From: CALLPQ01 sp964421675
GTDB taxonomy: Bacteria > Pseudomonadota > Alphaproteobacteria > Caulobacterales > Parvularculaceae
Length of the DNA stretch: 9,978 nucleotides
Direction of reading: 5' to 3'
Assembly (NCBI GenBank): GCA_964421675.1
Contig: CAYQXV010000063.1
Location: 1-9,978 of the forward strand
Positions 6,970 through 9,978 of this stretch are shown in pieces. The notes beneath the pieces were generated by a model, which made no database searches, was not told the origin of the DNA, and was given only the letters and a program-made list of their open reading frames with translations. Position 1 is the first letter of the stretch; every line of letters starts with the position of its first letter. The position numbers and the translations under genes were made by a program.

Positions 6970-7513
6970 CATCAACTGGATAGTGGGCAGGCCCCTGCGC
7001 TACGCGTCTTTCAAGGGCGCGCGCCGGATGGTCCCTGTCTACTGGCCGTTTCGAATCTGATATCTTCTGGCCAGATCCCTTCTCCATTGATGGCGTCTCG
7101 GCCTGGCAATGCGAACCCCTTTTCAGGGCCTGCGTCCCATCGCCAGCAAGATCACCGCGCGAACCCGCTGCATCTGTCTGTTGAGCGTTCGATAATGGCA
7201 CAGATGGCGCACCCCTATGGTGAGATCCATGCGGGGTTTTGCCATGAGGAAATAGCCCGCCGGGCAGGCTAAGTGAGGGCACCTCACCGCCGCGCAAGCG
7301 CTCTATCACCGAATGGGCCCAAATCGCTTTGGTCATGGCAGCAATCCCATGGTCGAACCGGCCCGTTGATGTACCAAGATCAACCCGCGCAAAATCCTGC
7401 ACGCCCTCGCCTGCCTCCTGAGCAAGATCGAGGGTCAGCAAGGAAAGGCGCTGATAGCGCGCCTGTAATGCGGCCTCAAAAGTGGCATTATCTATGAGCG
7501 GATCATCACACAT
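6941..7513 (-). CDS. hypothetical protein, 190 aa, with low-complexity C-terminal half
   Basis: I do not recognise a family. The first 80 or so residues look genuinely coding: amphipathic helices (F-E-A-A-L-Q-A-R-Y-Q-R near 12-22, L-L-T-L-D-L-A-Q-E-A near 25-34), then R-F-D-H-G-I-A-A-M-T-K-A-I-W-A near 52-66 and a last helix around H67-R75. After about residue 85 the sequence becomes rich in Gly, Ser, Pro, His and Arg, with codons such as AGG, AGA, CTA and ATA that are rarer in the neighbouring genes. It ends in S-R-G-P-P-P. That half is either a disordered tail or out-of-frame or decayed sequence. No membrane segment; no Shine-Dalgarno before the ATG at 7513. It is divergent from the kinase gene and 132 bp upstream of ugd. 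The opposite-strand frame at 6943-7272 looks like a shadow. Confidence 0.5.
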   Translation of the reverse strand: MCDDPLIDNATFEAALQARYQRLSLLTLDLAQEAGEGVQDFARVDLGTSTGRFDHGIAAMTKAIWAHSVIERLRGGEVPSLSLPGGLFPHGKTPHGSHHRGAPSVPLSNAQQTDAAGSRGDLAGDGTQALKRGSHCQAETPSMEKGSGQKISDSKRPVDRDHPARALERRVAQGPAHYPVDDGTSRGPPP

Positions 7514-7592
7514 GGAGTAAAGTCTAAACCGGCGCGGCGGGGGTGGGGATAAAATAAATGCCGGAAAATGACCGCCCTTCTGATTTGCGGCT

Positions 7593-7668
7593 TTTGCCTA
7601 TCACGCGTTTTTTAGTGTCGGCGCGCCCGCAATTTGCCTATACAATGCCCCTAACGGGTTTGCCCTAT
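7593..7668. repeat. three short direct copies of TTTGCC(C)TAT
   Basis: TTTGCCTAT occurs at 7593-7601 and 7633-7641, and TTTGCCCTAT at 7659-7668, all in the 228-bp intergenic region between the 190-aa ORF and the kinase gene. Start-to-start spacings are 40 and 26 bp. They lie 74 to 149 bp upstream of the kinase start, where an operator or activator site could be. The middle copy runs into a -10-like TATACAAT. Short enough to be chance. Confidence 0.3.
7639..7646 (+). promoter_or_regulatory. -10-like element for the kinase-hydrolase pair
   Basis: TATACAAT at 7639-7646 contains TACAAT, one mismatch from the -10 consensus, and lies about 96 bp before the TTG start of the kinase. No good TTGACA-like -35 is seen 16-18 bp upstream (the position holds GC-rich sequence), so a promoter here would need an activator or another sigma factor. 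It is the best -10-like match I noticed in the 7514-7741 gap. Confidence 0.28.
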
Positions 7669-7741
7669 CCTCCTGCTGAAAACCCTTGGGAGGCGGGCCA
7701 ATTCAACCCCGCCTTACGCTGCCGAGAAAGAGACCCCTCCT

Positions 7742-8737
7742 TTGCAACATACTAAGTCCGAAAACGCTCAAGCGGTCCTGCGCCGAACCAACTGGATTGC
7801 AAAAGACGTATACGTCACAAATGCCGAGACTGCGGGCGATGGCAATATGAACCTCGTTGAGCGGCTATATCTTAGCGATGGGCGCACGCTCATCCTGAAG
7901 CGCGCACGGGCCTGGGTTGAGAAATATCCCGATATCCCCGCCCCTGTTGAACGGGCAAACGTAGAGGCCGCATTTTACAAAGCCGTTGCCAGCACCAATG
8001 CCGGTGAGCACATGCCAAGCCATCTTGGCTTTGACCATGGGGAATGCGCCAATCTGTACCAAGATCTTGGCGAGGGAAAAGACGGCATGTTCGCCTATGG
8101 CCGAGGCGGCGAATTGCCGATTGACCATCTCAATGCCGTCGCGGATTGGACCAGCGCACTGCACGCCCTGCCTGTGAGTGATGACATGCGTGCACAATTT
8201 GACAATAAAGCGATGCGCACACTGAATGCGCTGCATATTTTTGACTTTCCGCTCGACCCCGATAATGGTTTTTCTGTTGATGAGATCACGCCCGGCCTGC
8301 AAAGCGTCGCCGACCGTTTAAAAGCCGATGAGGCATTCGTAAAGGCCGTCAAAGAGGTCGGCGCACTTTATGGGGGAGCGTCCCAGCATAGCGATGATGT
8401 GCTGCTGCACGGCGATCTATATCCGGGCAGCTGGATTGCAACGGGCGATGGCTTGTTTGTCATTGACCCTGAATTTTGCTGGATTGGTCCTGCGGAATGG
8501 GATCTCGGTGTTTTGATTGCGCACTTAAAGCTTTCCGAGCAGCCCAGCGCGTTGAGCGATCAGCTAATAAAACGCTATGGCCGCCCGCTCAATGACAGTC
8601 TGCTCCAGAAGATAACCGGCATAGAAATGATGCGCCGCCTGATCGGTGTCGCGCAATTGCCCCTTGAGATGGATCTGACCGGCAAAACCGCGCTGCTTGA
8701 TGAAGCCCGAACCCTCGTTACAGGAAGCTCCCTATGA
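7742..8737 (+). CDS. methylthioribose kinase-like small-molecule kinase (APH/MtnK fold)
   Basis: A 331-residue cytoplasmic kinase of the aminoglycoside-phosphotransferase/choline-kinase fold, closest by motif to 5-methylthioribose kinase (MtnK). Visible marks are G-D-G-N-M-N-L-V (32-39, glycine-rich ATP loop of MtnK type), K53 in I-L-K-R, H-G-D-L-Y-P-G-S (223-230; D225 catalytic, MtnK has HGDLHTGS) and I-D-P-E-F (241-245, metal-binding D-x-E). M-M-R-R-L-I-G (296-302) carries the twin arginines that bind the ribose phosphate-accepting substrate in B. subtilis MtnK. It is shorter than usual MtnK (about 400 residues), so the substrate may differ. The start is TTG at 7742: no ATG or GTG lies between it and the in-frame stop at 7652, and the next ATG (residue 36) would cut the ATP loop. 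AGAAAGAGA (7724-7732) is a weak ribosome-binding site. Its stop overlaps the next gene's ATG, implying translational coupling with the nucleoside hydrolase. No mtnA, mtnN or mtnP is in the window. Confidence 0.8.
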   Translation: MQHTKSENAQAVLRRTNWIAKDVYVTNAETAGDGNMNLVERLYLSDGRTLILKRARAWVEKYPDIPAPVERANVEAAFYKAVASTNAGEHMPSHLGFDHGECANLYQDLGEGKDGMFAYGRGGELPIDHLNAVADWTSALHALPVSDDMRAQFDNKAMRTLNALHIFDFPLDPDNGFSVDEITPGLQSVADRLKADEAFVKAVKEVGALYGGASQHSDDVLLHGDLYPGSWIATGDGLFVIDPEFCWIGPAEWDLGVLIAHLKLSEQPSALSDQLIKRYGRPLNDSLLQKITGIEMMRRLIGVAQLPLEMDLTGKTALLDEARTLVTGSSL

Positions 8738-9609
8738 CACATCGCATTTGGATTGATACAGACCCGGCCATTACCTCTGGCAATGGCGAAGTCGATGATG
8801 GGTATGCACTTTTGCAGGCCTTATGGTCGCCGGAATTTGAGATTGCGGGTATTTCCTCCGTATTCGGAAATACAGATTTATATAACACCTACCCGATGAC
8901 GAAAAATCTGGTGATGCGTGCCGGGCGCGCCGAGGTACCTGTCTATCGAGGGCACGGCGCTGAAGGATTGCGCACCAGTGCGCCCGCCATTGACGCCCTG
9001 CAAGAGGCGCTGGAGCAAGGGCCCCTGACGATTTTTGCGCTGGGCCCGCTAACCAATGTCGCCGCCGCGCTGACCATGGAGAATGTCAATTTATCGAATG
9101 TCGAAGAGGTGGTTTTTGTCGGCGGGCGCCGGGTTGGGTTGGAGTTTCGTGCAACGCCCCAGCAGGCAGAACCGTTTCGCGATCTCAATTTTGAACTCGA
9201 CCCCCATGCGGCGGCCGACCTTCTCAAACTCAATATACCGATTACTTTGGCCGGTTGGGAGGTCAGCTCAAAAATGTGGTTGTCGGAAAAAGATTTACAA
9301 AAACTGCGCACGGACGGAAACGAAACCGCCCGCTGGCTCGCCGATGCCTCACAAGCCTGGCACGATAGCTGGACGCAATCCTTCCAGGCCCCCGGCTTCA
9401 CGCCCTTTGATACGCTTGCGATTGGCTGGAAATTGGTACCTGAATTGTTTGACGCCCTGAAATGCCCCGCAGAGGTGATCTTCACCCCAAAACGACCCCT
9501 CTTCCACGTAGACCGGTCCATCAAAGGCCCGACCGTGACCTATTTGAAAAGCGTCAATAATGAGCGCTTCCGCGACGACCTAATGGCGCGCCTGCTCTCA
9601 CCTCTATAA
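8734..9609 (+). CDS. nucleoside hydrolase (inosine/uridine-preferring family)
   Basis: A 291-residue protein of the IU-nucleoside hydrolase family, which cleaves the N-glycosidic bond of ribonucleosides to base and ribose using a bound calcium ion. The N-terminal metal motif is present but lengthened: D-T-D-P at 8-11, then seven extra residues, then D-D at 21-22. Other family marks are S-V-F-G-N-T (42-47), A-L-G-P-L-T-N (102-108), G-G (130-131) and N-F-E-L-D-P-H-A-A (152-160), matching the substrate-binding N-x-x-x-D-P-E-A-A element. Near the C-terminus, P-F-D (224-226) stands where the classical enzymes have H-D; the metal-binding aspartate is kept but the catalytic histidine is phenylalanine. 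Length fits the family. The ATG overlaps the kinase stop (ATGA) and is preceded by AGGA (8722-8725). Specificity is unknown; a modified or 5'-substituted nucleoside is possible given the kinase partner. Confidence 0.85.
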   Translation: MTHRIWIDTDPAITSGNGEVDDGYALLQALWSPEFEIAGISSVFGNTDLYNTYPMTKNLVMRAGRAEVPVYRGHGAEGLRTSAPAIDALQEALEQGPLTIFALGPLTNVAAALTMENVNLSNVEEVVFVGGRRVGLEFRATPQQAEPFRDLNFELDPHAAADLLKLNIPITLAGWEVSSKMWLSEKDLQKLRTDGNETARWLADASQAWHDSWTQSFQAPGFTPFDTLAIGWKLVPELFDALKCPAEVIFTPKRPLFHVDRSIKGPTVTYLKSVNNERFRDDLMARLLSPL

Positions 9610-9628
9610 ATTTTGGGCTATAAATTTT
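9604..9628. repeat. 14-bp tandem duplication at the hydrolase stop codon
   Basis: CTATAAATTTT occurs at 9604-9614 and again at 9618-9628, a 14-bp period with GGG between. The first copy contains the TAA stop of the nucleoside hydrolase gene; the second lies in the 30-bp gap before the convergent sugar transferase. Probably a slipped-strand duplication. No hairpin terminator was seen in this gap. Confidence 0.6.
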
Positions 9629-9639
9629 AGAAAAGCGCG

Positions 9640-9978
9640 CTAGTAGGCATTCTTTGGGAACAGCACGGCGAAGATGGTTAGCACCAATATTTTCGCATCA
9701 AAGAAGAGCGACCAATTGTCGATATATTCCAGATCATATCGAACGCGGTCTTCCATCATTTCATTTTCTGATGTCTCGCCGCGATAGCCGTTTACCTGCG
9801 CCCATCCGGTAATGCCGGGCTTTACTTTATGGCGACCGGAATAGTTTTCAACCGTGCGCGCATATTGGTGGTTATGGGCAAGCGCATGGGGGCGCGGGCC
9901 AACAAGCGACATGTCGCCCTTCACCACATTGAGAAGCTGGGGCAGCTCATCAAGGGAATAGCGACGCAAAAAGGCACC
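9640..9978 (-). CDS. polyprenyl-phosphate sugar transferase (exopolysaccharide initiating enzyme), C-terminal part
   Basis: The gene enters from the right edge, so only the last 112 residues are present. They are the C-terminal part of the bacterial sugar transferase domain (WcaJ/ExoY/PssA type), a monotopic membrane enzyme that moves a sugar-1-phosphate from a UDP-sugar to undecaprenyl phosphate to start a polysaccharide repeat unit. Seen in order: F-L-R-R-Y-S-L-D-E-L-P-Q at the edge, then G-D-M-S-L-V-G-P-R-P, K-P-G-I-T-G-W-A-Q-V-N-G-Y-R-G-E-T, R-V-R-Y-D-L-E-Y-I-D-N-W-S-L, D-A-K-I-L-V-L-T-I-F, and the usual end K-N-A-Y. A TTG that could look like a start near 9969 is internal to the conserved motif, so the true start is outside the window. 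It converges on the nucleoside hydrolase gene. With ugd nearby it suggests a polysaccharide locus. The transferred sugar cannot be told. Confidence 0.9.
   Translation of the reverse strand, partial: GAFLRRYSLDELPQLLNVVKGDMSLVGPRPHALAHNHQYARTVENYSGRHKVKPGITGWAQVNGYRGETSENEMMEDRVRYDLEYIDNWSLFFDAKILVLTIFAVLFPKNAY

Noticed and set aside
6943..7272. Plus-strand 109-codon frame opposite the 190-aa ORF
   Set aside because: Pro/Arg/His-rich with no ordered pattern and no Shine-Dalgarno; it mirrors the minus-strand frame.
7558..7755. 65-codon plus-strand frame before the kinase
   Set aside because: Composition looks like untranslated sequence (Pro-rich, no helix pattern), it contains the repeat and -10-like elements, and it runs into the kinase gene in another frame.
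8734..8800. Possibility that the hydrolase metal loop is disrupted by a frameshift
   Set aside because: Both halves of the motif are in the same frame with normal codons, so this is an in-frame insertion.

Overview
The window reads as chromosomal DNA of an alphaproteobacterium, probably Hyphomicrobiales (Rhizobiales)-like. This rests on the protein style of the housekeeping genes (Gph, GlmU, RpiA, Gor, Ugd), moderate GC with many GCGC/CGGC words, and the rpiA - small unknown protein - gor arrangement known in rhizobia and relatives. The genus cannot be read from the sequence. No rRNA, tRNA, CRISPR array, insertion sequence or phage gene is visible.

Left part (1-1285): an AT-rich leader, then a 66-residue conserved-looking small protein (201-401, +). 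It is followed by a weak hairpin/T-run terminator and by gph (phosphoglycolate phosphatase, 440-1138, -), which is divergent from glmU.

Central block (1286-5467, +): four co-directional genes with gaps of 55, 36 and 89 bp. They are glmU (UDP-GlcNAc synthesis), rpiA (ribose-5-phosphate isomerase), an unrecognised 175-residue protein, and gor (NADPH glutathione reductase). Each has a readable Shine-Dalgarno, and no clear terminator separates them. gor ends tail to tail with ugd.

Right part (5495-9978): ugd (UDP-glucose 6-dehydrogenase, -) and, at the right edge, the C-terminal part of a polyprenyl-phosphate sugar transferase (-). Both point to exopolysaccharide or capsule synthesis. Between them lie a poorly conserved-looking 190-residue ORF (6941-7513, -) and a translationally coupled pair on the + strand: an MtnK-like small-molecule kinase (7742-8737, TTG start) and a nucleoside hydrolase family protein (8734-9609), overlapping by ATGA. 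A hydrolase that frees a sugar from a nucleoside plus a kinase of the 5-methylthioribose kinase type would make a two-step nucleoside or 5'-deoxynucleoside salvage route. This is the most interesting part of the window; the substrate is inferred, not shown.

The remaining oddities are small. One is an interrupted frame encoding a hydrophobic segment just upstream of ugd (6835-6969). Others are three TTTGCC(C)TAT copies upstream of the kinase, and a 14-bp duplication at the end of the hydrolase gene.
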